This document shows, piece after piece, positions 1-7,834 of a DNA stretch of 64,000 nucleotides. A program made the position numbers and the translations under genes. Below the pieces are notes generated by a model that did no database searches, was not told the origin of the DNA, and was given only the letters and a program-made list of their open reading frames with translations. Source of the DNA: Streptomyces lienomycini (GTDB lineage: Bacteria; Actinomycetota; Actinomycetes; Streptomycetales; Streptomycetaceae); contig NZ_CP116257.1 in NCBI RefSeq assembly GCF_027947595.1, positions 4,340,001-4,404,000 of the forward strand. Direction: 5' to 3'. How positions within the stretch are numbered: the stretch's first letter is position 1; the number at the start of each line of letters is the position of its first letter.

Positions 1-338
1 CCGGCCGCGGATACGTGCTGCGCCGCCTGGTGCGACGGGTGCTCACCGTGCTGTGGCGGGACGATCCGTCGCGCGGACTCGACGACCTGCCGCGGGAGTT
101 GGTCACGCACACACTGGACCACTTCGGGCAGGACGTGGACCCCGGCCTCGTACGGCGCGTACTGGTCGAGGAGGAACAGCGGTTCGGCAGGCTTCTGGAA
201 CGCGGCCGCCAGGTGCTCTCCCGGCCGCGCTTTTCGGGCCCGCTGGGCGAGGACGACTACCACTACCTCCACGACACCCACGGTCTGCCGCGCGACCTGG
301 TGACGACGCTGCGCGAGGGCGGGTACTCCCGTACGTGA
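1..338 (+). CDS. alanyl-tRNA synthetase-like protein, C-terminal end (partial at left edge)
   Basis: The reading frame is already open at base 3 and starts in the window with G-R-G-Y-V-L-R-R, the conserved motif near the end of the class II alanyl-tRNA synthetase catalytic domain. It goes on with the helical region (V-E-E-E-Q-R-F-G-R-L-L-E-R-G) and ends just after a D-T-H-G-L-P-R-D-L segment, the counterpart of Y-D-T-Y-G-F-P-x-D in AlaRS. The stop at 336-338 follows only about 15 residues later, so the editing, DHHA1 and C-Ala domains of a housekeeping AlaRS are absent. This fits the short catalytic-domain paralogues found in actinomycetes rather than the essential alaS. Their function is not known to me; amino acid or aminoacyl chemistry in specialised metabolism is one option. 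The true start lies outside the window. A truncated pseudogene is the alternative, but the frame is intact to its stop. Confidence 0.75.
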   Translation, partial: GRGYVLRRLVRRVLTVLWRDDPSRGLDDLPRELVTHTLDHFGQDVDPGLVRRVLVEEEQRFGRLLERGRQVLSRPRFSGPLGEDDYHYLHDTHGLPRDLVTTLREGGYSRT

Positions 339-353
339 CGCGGCGGGGGTGAG

Positions 354-1289
354 TCACTCGCGGGGGCGGGACGTGCCGAACCACGCCTCCGCGAGCGACT
401 CCAGGCTCCCTTCGGCGGGTGTGCCCAGCTCCCTCATGTACCAGGGCAGGTCGCTGTACACGTGCAGCAGGGTGTACGCGAGCAGCTCGGCCGGTTCGAA
501 GGTGTGCCCGTAGGACTCGGTGAGCCCGGCCAGCAGGGCCGGGTCTCCGCCGGTGACGAACAGACCGACCGCCACGAAGTCGTAGGCGCGGTCACCGATC
601 ATGGCGGGTTCGAAGTCGAAGAGCCCGGTCGGGCGCCACGTGTCGGGGTCCACGAGCACGTGCTGCCGCATGACCTCGGTGTGCAGCAGACAGGGATGCG
701 GGGCGCGGGGCGGACGGACCGCGTCGAGGAAGTCCGGGATCTGTTCCAGCCAGGCGGACGGCAGTCCGTGCGCGCGCTGCCGTGCCACGGCGCCCGCCGC
801 CTGGCGGTCCAGGAAGGCGCCCCAGTCCCCGGGGCCGAGGACGTCCGCGAGCGGGTCGGTGTCGAGGGAGTGCAGTACCGCCAGGGTCTCGCCGACTTCG
901 GCGACGAGCCGCTCCCGGTCCGCCCGCGCCGTGCGGCCCCAGGCGCCGGCCAGGTTCTCACCGTGCAGCCGGGACATCAGGACGTAGCGCCAGCCGTTCT
1001 CGTAGGACCCGCAGTCGCGCACCCGCGGGGTCGGTATCGGCAGCCGTCCCTGGAGGTGGGTGAGTACGCGGCCCTCGGCGACGCCGGCCCGGGCGGCGGC
1101 CGCGGGGAACAGCTTGAGCACGTGCTCGTCACCCACCGCGTAGACCGGCTGTGATCCGTCCGGGAACCGGGTCAGCGGTGCGCCGGCCAGGCCGAGCCGC
1201 GCGCAGAGGTCCGCCGCGCCGGGGCGCATCACCGTCTCGTCGGGGACGATCGCGTCCCAGTCCTCGTCCGTTTCCACCAGAGGCAGCAT
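354..1289 (-). CDS. aminoglycoside phosphotransferase (APH)-fold kinase
   Basis: 311 residues, about the usual size for APH/choline-kinase fold proteins. ATG at 1287-1289 was chosen because the protein then begins directly with a compact N-lobe; the open frame upstream is Arg/Pro-rich and looks non-coding. The N-lobe has Y-A-V-G-D-E-H-V-L-K-L-F (residues 50-61) with the presumed ATP-binding Lys59. The catalytic loop, normally H-G-D-x-x-x-x-N, reads H203-T-E205-V-M-R-Q-H210, so Asp is replaced by Glu and Asn by His; the Mg-binding DFG equivalent is D-F-E at 225-227. The same substitution is known to me from other Streptomyces APH-like proteins, so it may mark a subfamily rather than a dead enzyme. 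Substrate unknown; antibiotic resistance should not be assumed. It runs convergently to the AlaRS-like gene and stands alone. Confidence 0.8.
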   Translation of the reverse strand: MLPLVETDEDWDAIVPDETVMRPGAADLCARLGLAGAPLTRFPDGSQPVYAVGDEHVLKLFPAAAARAGVAEGRVLTHLQGRLPIPTPRVRDCGSYENGWRYVLMSRLHGENLAGAWGRTARADRERLVAEVGETLAVLHSLDTDPLADVLGPGDWGAFLDRQAAGAVARQRAHGLPSAWLEQIPDFLDAVRPPRAPHPCLLHTEVMRQHVLVDPDTWRPTGLFDFEPAMIGDRAYDFVAVGLFVTGGDPALLAGLTESYGHTFEPAELLAYTLLHVYSDLPWYMRELGTPAEGSLESLAEAWFGTSRPRE

Positions 1290-1369
1290 GATCCGGACCG
1301 TATGCCGCGGCGTGCGGGCGGGCCAAAGGGGTTTCCACCCGCGCTCTTCTGGTGGGGTCGCCCGGTGCG

Positions 1370-2317
1370 TCAGGTTCCGTTCGCGGGGCGGCGCGCGGGG
1401 CGGCGGCGGCGTTGGACCGCTCCGTAGGTCTCCTCCAGGGCGGTGGTCGCCGCGTCGTAGGAGCGCTGGGCGACGCCGACGAAGAGGCAGTCGATGACGG
1501 CCAGTTGGGCGATGCGGCTGACGGTCGCGCCGGAGCGGAACGGTGTTTCCCGGGCACAGGTCGTCAGGACGAGGTCGGCGCCGGTGGCGAGAGTGGAGCC
1601 CGGGTCGTTGGTCAGGGCGATGGTGGTGGCCCCGCGTTCGGCCGCGGCCTGGAGGGGTTCGGTGGTGTCCTCCGTCTCGCCGGAGTGGGAGACGGCCAGG
1701 GCCACGTCGCCGGGCCCCAGCAGGGCCGTCGCGGTGAGCGCGGCGTGCCGGTCGCTCCAGATGAAGGCCATCCGGCCTATGCGGTGCAGCTTCTGGTGGA
1801 GGTCCTGGCCGACGAACGCGCTGGCGCCCACACCGAAGATGTCGACGCGGCGGGCCTTCGCCACCGCGTCGACCGCCCGGCCGAGCGCCTCGACGTCGAG
1901 TCCGGCACCGGAGTCCTCCAGGGCCCGCACCTCGTTGTAGATGATCTTGCTGACTATCCGGTCCAGCGAGTCCGTGGGGCTGATGTCCGTGCCGCCCTGG
2001 GCCGCCCGCTCGCCGCCCAGGGCATGCTCCCGCGCGGCGGCGGCGGCCAGCGCCAGGCGCAGTTGGGGGTAGTTGCCCGTGCCGATGGTGCGGCAGAACC
2101 TCATCACGGTGGCCGCGGAGGTGCTCGCCCGCTCCCCCAGCGCGTTGATGGACAGCTCCGCGACCTGTCCGGGGTCGGCCAGGACGGCGTCGGCCACCCG
2201 GCGTTCCGAGGGCGCCAGTGAGGGCCGGGCGGCGCGGACGCGGGTGAGGATGTCGGCGGGCGGGGCGTCCTGGGCGGATCGCTCCGGCACGCGGGACGAG
2301 GACTGGCGGCGGACCAT
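1370..2317 (-). CDS. MurR/RpiR-family transcriptional regulator (HTH + SIS)
   Basis: 315 residues from the ATG at 2317, chosen for the AGGAGG just upstream on the minus strand; in-frame codons further up lack a ribosome site. The N-terminal HTH_6 domain is seen at about 25-100 (A-P-S-E-R-R-V-A-D-A-V-L, then T-S-A-A-T-V-M-R-F-C-R). The C-terminal SIS sugar-phosphate isomerase domain at about 130-270 has V-D-I-F-G-V-G-A-S and the S-H-S-G-E-T-E-D phosphate loop, which binds a phosphosugar effector in this family. It is divergent from a sugar kinase, symporter and AnmK, so it probably represses that operon until MurNAc-6-phosphate, GlcNAc-6-phosphate or a related sugar phosphate appears. The last 20 residues are Arg/Pro-rich and of doubtful function. 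Family call firm, effector inferred. Confidence 0.9.
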   Translation of the reverse strand: MVRRQSSSRVPERSAQDAPPADILTRVRAARPSLAPSERRVADAVLADPGQVAELSINALGERASTSAATVMRFCRTIGTGNYPQLRLALAAAAAREHALGGERAAQGGTDISPTDSLDRIVSKIIYNEVRALEDSGAGLDVEALGRAVDAVAKARRVDIFGVGASAFVGQDLHQKLHRIGRMAFIWSDRHAALTATALLGPGDVALAVSHSGETEDTTEPLQAAAERGATTIALTNDPGSTLATGADLVLTTCARETPFRSGATVSRIAQLAVIDCLFVGVAQRSYDAATTALEETYGAVQRRRRPARRPANGT

Positions 2318-2404
2318 GGCCCCTCCTGGAGGTCGTGAGCACAGGGTACGGGGACGGCCCGGAGGGGTCAAAAACTTACGCAGTGAACAACACGACGTTA
2401 CTTA

Positions 2405-2434
2405 TTGACATCCGGAGGACGGCGTTCCCATACT
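2405..2434 (+). promoter_or_regulatory. probable sigma-70-type promoter for the sugar-kinase operon
   Basis: TTGACA at 2405-2410 and CATACT at 2429-2434, 18 bases apart, lie about 80 bases before the sugar kinase start and within the spacer divergent from the RpiR gene. The bases just upstream (2370-2404) are markedly AT-rich for this genome and are where an RpiR operator would be expected. No clear palindrome was found there. Confidence 0.5.
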
Positions 2435-2512
2435 CGGACGGCGATCCGCGCCGGTCACCGACGACCTGGTGGCTCCCGACGTGCCGGATCCTTCGGGCAA
2501 GGGGCGAGCCGT

Positions 2513-3514
2513 ATGACGTCAGTGGTGGCGGTGGATCTGGGCAAGACCGGGTGCCGCGCCGTGCTGTGGGACGGCCCCGACTCCTCACACGCCGTCAGTT
2601 CCGTGGCCGGTGCCCCCGGCTTGGCGGCGCCCGACGGGGTGGCGGCGGCCCGTGCGGCCGTGCGCGCCGCCGTCGAACCGCTGGTGCGCGAGCCGGGCGG
2701 CGTCCGGCCGGACTCGGTCCTCGTGGGGGCGGCCGGGGCGGCTTCCGCCCCCGAGGCGGCCCGCTCCCTGGCGCATGCCCTCCTGGACGACCTCTCCGTA
2801 GGGGAGGCCGCCGTCACCAGTGACGCCGTCACCGCGCACGCCGGCGCGCTCGGCGGCCGGGCGGGTGTGGTGCTGGCGATCGGCACCGGATCGGTCGCGG
2901 TCGGTATCGGCTCCGACGGGACGTACGCGCGCGTCGACGGGTGGGGTCCGCTGCTCGGCGACGACGGCAGCGGCGCGCGGATCGGCACGGCCGGGCTGCG
3001 CGCGGCCCTGCGGGCCCACGACGGGCGGGGCCCGGCCACCGTCCTGCTGGACGCGGCCGTCGCGCTCTTCGGCGATCTCGAGCGGCTGCCCGCGGCCGTC
3101 GGACGGGACGGCAACCCCGCCCGTACGGCGGCCTCGTTCGCTCCCGAGGTGGCACGTGCCGCCGCCGCCGAGGACGCCGTGGCCTCGGCGATCGTCCGGG
3201 ACGCCGCCGCCGACCTGGCCGCGACCGCCCTCGCGGCGGCCGGCCGGATCACCGCGGAGGGCGGCCCGCTGCCGATGGCCGTCACCGGTGGGCTGACCGG
3301 GCTCGGCCCGGTCCTGATGGCGCCGCTGACCGCGGAGATCACCGGTTCCGGACTCCCCGTGCGTCTCGGACCGTCGCTCGGCGACCCCCTGGACGGGGCC
3401 CGGTTGCTGGCCCTGGACCGCACCACCCCTCACGCCCGCCTCGTCGTCCGCGTCCGCCGGACGACACCTCCCACCCCTCCCCCCACGCCGGCGACCCCAC
3501 CGGCCCGTGCCTAG
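2513..3514 (+). CDS. BadF/BadG/BcrA-type ATPase, probable N-acetylglucosamine-type sugar kinase
   Basis: 333 residues from ATG 2513 (AAGGGG about nine bases upstream). ASKHA-fold kinase of the eukaryotic-type N-acetylglucosamine kinase group. The phosphate-1 loop is V-A-V-D-L-G-K-T-G at the N-terminus; G-T-G-S-V-A-V-G is the second phosphate motif and G-W-G-P-L-L-G-D-D-G-S-G-A the characteristic family signature. A V-T-G-G-L-T-G adenosine motif lies near residue 265. It probably phosphorylates an amino sugar (GlcNAc or MurNAc) brought in by the following symporter. The symporter's ribosome site overlaps this gene's stop codon, indicating one transcript. The C-terminal 25 residues are Thr/Pro-rich and probably disordered. 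Kinase family is clear; exact sugar is inferred from RpiR and AnmK. Confidence 0.85.
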   Translation: MTSVVAVDLGKTGCRAVLWDGPDSSHAVSSVAGAPGLAAPDGVAAARAAVRAAVEPLVREPGGVRPDSVLVGAAGAASAPEAARSLAHALLDDLSVGEAAVTSDAVTAHAGALGGRAGVVLAIGTGSVAVGIGSDGTYARVDGWGPLLGDDGSGARIGTAGLRAALRAHDGRGPATVLLDAAVALFGDLERLPAAVGRDGNPARTAASFAPEVARAAAAEDAVASAIVRDAAADLAATALAAAGRITAEGGPLPMAVTGGLTGLGPVLMAPLTAEITGSGLPVRLGPSLGDPLDGARLLALDRTTPHARLVVRVRRTTPPTPPPTPATPPARA

Positions 3515-3522
3515 GAGCAAGT

Positions 3523-5094
3523 GTGCGCCAGCTCGACCTCGTGGTGATCGTGGTCTATCTGATCGGGATCGCCTGGATCGGCCTGCGGAAGGCCGGCCGG
3601 CAGAAGTCGGCGAAGGACTACTTCGTCGGTGAGGGCCACATGCCGTGGTGGACGGTCTCCTTCTCGGTCGTCGCCACCGAGACCAGCGTCCTGACGGTGA
3701 TCAGTGTCCCCGGCGGCGCCTACAGCGGCCAGGCCTTCGGGAACGTCGAACTCGCCCTGGGCTACGTCATCGGACGCGTCGTCGTGGCCACCGTGCTGAT
3801 CCCCCTCTACAAGCGCGGCGGGTTCGTCAGCGCCTACCAGTACCTGGGCGACCGGTTCGGGCTGAAGCTGCAGGGGCTGGCTTCGGTGACCTTCGTGTTC
3901 ACCCGGCTCCTGGCCGAGGGCGTCCGGTTGTTCGCCTCCGCCATCCCGATCAAGCTGCTGCTCGACGAGTTCGGCGTGCACGCGAGCTACCGCGTGATCA
4001 TCATCGTGCTCACGCTGATCACGGTGGTCTACACCTACCTGGGCGGCATCAAGGCGGTCATCTGGACCGACGCCATCCAGATGGTCCTCTACCTGGGCGG
4101 CGCGGTCCTCGCCGTCGCGGTGCTGTCGGCGCACGTCGGAGGGGACGGCTGGGCCCGCGCCCTGGACGCCGGACGGTTCACGCTCTTCGACACCGACCTC
4201 GACCTCGCCCACGTCCTCACGAGCCCGTTCGCCCTGCCCACGGCCATCGTCGGCGGAGCCATCTTCGCCATGGCCTCGCACGGCTCCGACCAGCTGATCG
4301 TCCAGCGCGTGCTGGCGACCCGGACGCTGCGCGAGGGCCAGAAGGCCATGATCGCCTCCGGTGTCTTCGTGACCATCCAGTTCGCCGCCTTCTCCCTCGT
4401 CGGCGCGCTGCTGTGGTCGTACAACGAGGGCAGGTCCTTCTCGGAGCTGGGGCTGTCCAGCTCGGACAACCTCTACCCCGACTTCATCCTGCACGGGCTG
4501 CCCGTGGTCGTCTCGGGCCTGCTCGTGGCCGGCATCCTGGGCGCCGCGATGGGATCGCTGTCGTCGGCGCTGAACTCCATGTCGAACTCGACGGTCGCCG
4601 ACATCATCCACAGCTTCTTCCGCAGTACGCCGTCCGAGGAGGCGCTGCTCAAACTCGCCCGCGGGATGACTCTGGTGTGGGCGACGCTCATGGCCGTCTT
4701 CGCCTGCGCGTTCAGCGAGAGCACGGGCAACGTGTACCTGACCGGACTGACCATCGCGGGCTACACCTACGGCGCGCTGCTCGGCGCGTTCCTCCTGGGG
4801 CGGCTCGTCCGGCGCGCGAACGAGGTCGACTCCGTCGTGGCCTTCCTCGTCACCATCGGCGTGATGACCTACGTCGTGCGGGTGGTGAAGATCGACGTCA
4901 CGACGGGCGGGACGACGACGTCCCAGGCGATCGCCGCCCAGTGGCTCGTGCCCATCGGCGTACTGATCACCCTGGTCGTCGGCGGTGCGCTGAGCCTGTT
5001 CCACGGGGCACCGGAGCCCGGTGGGGCAACGGCGTCCGACGAGGAGCCGGGTGCCGGACCCGACCGGACGACCACGACGGCCGGCCGGAACTGA
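3523..5094 (+). CDS. sodium:solute symporter (SSS family)
   Basis: 523 residues. GTG 3523 was chosen: TAGGAG overlaps the stop of the kinase gene and gives the N-terminus V-R-Q-L-D-L-V-V-I-V-V-Y-L-I-G, an immediate first membrane helix as in SSS proteins. About 13 hydrophobic segments follow. Typical SSS features include A-K-D-Y-F-V-G-E-G after helix 1, S-V-V-A-T-E-T-S in helix 2, and G-A-A-M-G-S-L-S-S-A-L-N-S near residue 345, where the second sodium site lies in the family. The C-terminal tail is acidic and polar. It sits between a sugar kinase and AnmK, so it probably imports an anhydro- or amino-sugar released from cell wall or chitin, driven by sodium. Substrate is inferred only from neighbours. 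Confidence 0.88.
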   Translation: MRQLDLVVIVVYLIGIAWIGLRKAGRQKSAKDYFVGEGHMPWWTVSFSVVATETSVLTVISVPGGAYSGQAFGNVELALGYVIGRVVVATVLIPLYKRGGFVSAYQYLGDRFGLKLQGLASVTFVFTRLLAEGVRLFASAIPIKLLLDEFGVHASYRVIIIVLTLITVVYTYLGGIKAVIWTDAIQMVLYLGGAVLAVAVLSAHVGGDGWARALDAGRFTLFDTDLDLAHVLTSPFALPTAIVGGAIFAMASHGSDQLIVQRVLATRTLREGQKAMIASGVFVTIQFAAFSLVGALLWSYNEGRSFSELGLSSSDNLYPDFILHGLPVVVSGLLVAGILGAAMGSLSSALNSMSNSTVADIIHSFFRSTPSEEALLKLARGMTLVWATLMAVFACAFSESTGNVYLTGLTIAGYTYGALLGAFLLGRLVRRANEVDSVVAFLVTIGVMTYVVRVVKIDVTTGGTTTSQAIAAQWLVPIGVLITLVVGGALSLFHGAPEPGGATASDEEPGAGPDRTTTTAGRN

Positions 5095-5155
5095 TCACGT
5101 CCGGGCGGGCTACGTGCCCGTCCGGCTCGCCCCCACCCTCTCGCAGGAGAACATC

Positions 5156-6337
5156 GTGCGTGTGATCGGCCTGATGTCAGGCACGTCCTACGACGCCATC
5201 GAGGCGGCCGCCGCGGACCTGGAACTCCGGGGCGACACCCTGGAGATGCGCCCGCTCGGCCATCTCTCCGCCCCGTATCCCGACCGGCTGCGCGACCTGA
5301 TCGCGACCAGCCTGCCTCCGTCGGCCACGACGGTGCGGACGGTCGCCGAACTGGACACCGGCATCGGGCAGGCGTTCGCCGACGTGGCCGTACGGGCCGT
5401 GCGCGAGCTGTGCGGGGGCACGGCCGACCTGGTGGTCTCCCACGGGCAGACCGTGTACCACTGGGTCGAGGACGGCGCCGTGCGCGGCACCCTCCAGCTC
5501 GGCCAGCCCGCCTGGATCGCCGAGGCGACCGGGCTGCCCGTCGTCTCCGACCTGCGCAGCCGGGACGTCGCGGCCGGCGGTCAGGGTGCGCCGCTGGTGG
5601 CCATGACCGACGTGCTGGCCATGGCCGCGCTGCCCGGGACCCCCGCCGCCCTCAATCTGGGCGGGATCGCCAACGTCACCGTCGTCGCGCCCGGCGCCGA
5701 GCCGCTGGCCTTCGACACCGGGCCCGCCAACGCCCTGCTGGACGCCGCCGTACGGCACTTCACCGGCGGCGCGTGCGCGTACGACGAGGGCGGTCGCCGG
5801 GCCGGGGCGGGGCGGGTCGATCCGGCGCTGCTGCGGGTGCTGCTGGACGACCCCTACTACGGCAGGCCGGCTCCGAAGAGCACCGGCAAGGAGCGGTTCC
5901 ACCTGCCGTACCTGCTGGAGGCGCTCGCGGCGGCGCCGGTCGAGGAAGCCGACGACGTCCTGGCGACGCTGGCCCGGCTCACCGCCGTCACGGTGGCCGA
6001 CGCCTGCCGCGCGCACGGTGTCACGCGGCTCGTCGTGTCCGGCGGCGGCGCGCACAACCCCGTACTGATGCGCATGCTCGCCGAGGAGCTGCCCGGGGTG
6101 CCCCTCGACACGAGCGACGCGCTCGGGCTGCCGTCGGACGCCAAGGAGGCGCTGGCCTTCGCCCTGCTGGGTTTCCTGACCGTCAACGGTCTGCCGGGTG
6201 CGATCCGTTCCGGGACGGGCGCGCGCCGGGCGGCGCTGCTGGGCACCCTCACGCCGGGGCTCGGTCCCCTGCGGCTGCCGGAGCCGGCCGGCGAGCCGCC
6301 CCGGACGCTCCGTGTCACCGGCGAGCCCCTGTCCTGA
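5156..6337 (+). CDS. anmK: anhydro-N-acetylmuramic acid kinase
   Basis: 393 residues from GTG 5156, five bases after AGGAGA; the first residues are then the family's R-V-I-G-L-M-S-G-T-S. AnmK hydrolyses the 1,6-anhydro ring and phosphorylates anhydro-MurNAc to MurNAc-6-phosphate in the cytoplasm. Seen motifs are G-L-M-S-G-T-S (ATP loop), V-S-H-G-Q-T, L-N-L-G-G-I-A-N-V-T, F-D-T-G-P-A-N-A-L-L-D, P-K-S-T-G-K-E-R-F and S-G-G-G-A-H-N. After the ATP loop the usual L-D-G-I-D is Y-D-A-I-E, so D-to-E at the last position is unusual. It follows the kinase and symporter genes on the same strand with a 61-base gap. MurQ etherase, the next step for MurNAc-6P, is not in the window. Confidence 0.92.
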   Translation: MRVIGLMSGTSYDAIEAAAADLELRGDTLEMRPLGHLSAPYPDRLRDLIATSLPPSATTVRTVAELDTGIGQAFADVAVRAVRELCGGTADLVVSHGQTVYHWVEDGAVRGTLQLGQPAWIAEATGLPVVSDLRSRDVAAGGQGAPLVAMTDVLAMAALPGTPAALNLGGIANVTVVAPGAEPLAFDTGPANALLDAAVRHFTGGACAYDEGGRRAGAGRVDPALLRVLLDDPYYGRPAPKSTGKERFHLPYLLEALAAAPVEEADDVLATLARLTAVTVADACRAHGVTRLVVSGGGAHNPVLMRMLAEELPGVPLDTSDALGLPSDAKEALAFALLGFLTVNGLPGAIRSGTGARRAALLGTLTPGLGPLRLPEPAGEPPRTLRVTGEPLS

Positions 6338-6346
6338 CCGCCGTCC

Positions 6347-6374
6347 GCGGCCTCGGCGCCTCAGCCGAGGCCGC
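6347..6374. terminator. bidirectional hairpin between anmK and the aldo/keto reductase gene
   Basis: Perfect 11-base stem GCGGCCTCGGC / GCCGAGGCCGC with a 6-base loop, between two converging genes and covering the stop codon of the aldo/keto reductase. No T-run follows, as is common in streptomycetes. Confidence 0.6.
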
Positions 6375-7407
6375 CGGTGCGGGCCTGCCGCCACAGGTCG
6401 ACGTCGCCGTCGACGACGGCGTACTTGTCGATCTCGGCGAGTTCGTCGTCGCCGAAGGACAGGTTCTCCAGGGCGGCCACGTTCTCCTCCAGTTGCCCGG
6501 GGCGGGACGCGCCGATCACCAGAGAGGTGACGCGCGGGTCGCGCAGCGCCCAGGCGAGTGCCATCTGCGCCAGGCTCTGGCCCCGGCGGGCGGCGATGTC
6601 GTTGAGGGCGCGCAGTCTCCGGACGGTGTCCTCGGTCAGCCAGTCGGTCGCGAAGGACTTGCCCTGGGTGGCGCGGGACCCCTCGGGGACGCCGTCGAGG
6701 TAGCGGCCGGTGAGCAGCCCCTGGGCGAGTGCGGTGAACCCGATGACGCCGAAGCCCTCGTCGGCGGCCGCGTCGAGCAGTCCCTCGGTCTCGATCCACC
6801 GGTTGAGCATGTTGTACGAGGGCTGGTGGATGAGCAGCGGCGTGCCCAGGTCGCGGAGGATCGCGGCGGCCTGCCGGGAGCGTTCGGCGTCGTAGGAGGA
6901 GATGCCGACGTAGAGGGCCTTGCCCTGCCGCACCGCCGTGTCCAGCGCGGTCATGGTCTCCTCCAGCGGGGTGGAGGCGTCCAGCCGGTGGGAGTAGAAG
7001 ATGTCCACGTAGTCCAGGCCCGTGCGCGTGAGGGACTGGTCGAGGGAGGCGAGCACGTACTTGCGGGAGCCGCCGCCCTGACCGTAGGGGCCGGGCCACA
7101 TGTCCCATCCGGCCTTGGTGGAAACGACCAGTTCGTCGCGGTACGGCGCCAGGTCCTGCCGCATGATCCGGCCGAAGTTGATCTCGGCGGATCCGTAGGG
7201 CGGGCCGTAGTTGTTGGCGAGGTCGTGATGGGTGATGCCCAGGTCGAAGGCGCGCAGGGCGATCTGCCGCTGGGTCTCGAAGGGCTTGTCGTCACCGAAG
7301 TTGTGCCAGTAGCCCAGGGACAGCGCGGGCAGGTCGAGGCCGGAGCGTCCGGTGCGGCGGTAGTGCATGGCACCGTCGTAGCGGTGGGGGTCGGCGACGT
7401 GGTTCAT
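6361..7407 (-). CDS. aldo/keto reductase (YghZ / L-glyceraldehyde 3-phosphate reductase type)
   Basis: 348 residues from ATG 7407 (GGAG upstream); an inner ATG at 7368 (M-H-Y-R-R-T-G-R-S-G-L) is possible. The TIM-barrel NADPH-dependent oxidoreductase has D-L-A-N-N-Y-G-P-P-Y-G-S-A-E (catalytic Asp and Tyr), S-T-K-A-G-W (Lys) and Y-S-H-R-L-D (His), completing the AKR tetrad, and ends with I-G-A-S-R-P-G-Q-L-E-E-N for cofactor binding. The W-P-G-P-Y-G-Q-G-G-S-R-K-Y insertion matches the YghZ/Kv-beta-like subgroup, which reduces small aldehydes such as L-glyceraldehyde 3-phosphate and methylglyoxal. Divergent from catalase across a 427-base spacer, suggesting a detoxification role. Confidence 0.88.
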   Translation of the reverse strand: MNHVADPHRYDGAMHYRRTGRSGLDLPALSLGYWHNFGDDKPFETQRQIALRAFDLGITHHDLANNYGPPYGSAEINFGRIMRQDLAPYRDELVVSTKAGWDMWPGPYGQGGGSRKYVLASLDQSLTRTGLDYVDIFYSHRLDASTPLEETMTALDTAVRQGKALYVGISSYDAERSRQAAAILRDLGTPLLIHQPSYNMLNRWIETEGLLDAAADEGFGVIGFTALAQGLLTGRYLDGVPEGSRATQGKSFATDWLTEDTVRRLRALNDIAARRGQSLAQMALAWALRDPRVTSLVIGASRPGQLEENVAALENLSFGDDELAEIDKYAVVDGDVDLWRQARTGGLG

Positions 7408-7834
7408 GTGGGGTCTCCGGTGGGTAGCGGGGCCGGGCGGCTCCCTGACGGGGAGCAGTTTCTCACCGTCGTCGGCGACGGGGGGACGTGGCGGACGGCC
7501 GGGCGGCCCTGCCCGCGCGGCCGCGGAGCGCGCGCCCCCGTCAGCGTCACCGCCGCACCCGCTCCGCTTGCGGGGGCCGGTCGGCGACGGAGACTGATAC
7601 GGACGACGGCACCGCGAAGGGTCCTGGACGGATGGGCGAGTACACGGGGCGTCCCGACACCGGGACGCGGCACGGCGCACACGCCCCGCACGGGCCGCGT
7701 GGACCGGGGCCCCGGGCACGGCTCGGGCGTCGGTGGGGCTCCTTCGCCGGGGAGGGCGGAGCGGGGCCCGTACCCGTGTGCGCGCCGCGCGGCCCCCGGA
7801 CGTCAGCCATTCCACGACGAAAGGCAGCAGTTTC
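7408..7834. other. 427-base spacer between aldo/keto reductase and catalase genes
   Basis: No convincing coding frame: the open frames here are extensions or shadows of the two flanking genes. It must hold the divergent promoters of both. No clear palindrome or -10/-35 pair could be chosen with confidence. Confidence 0.4.
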
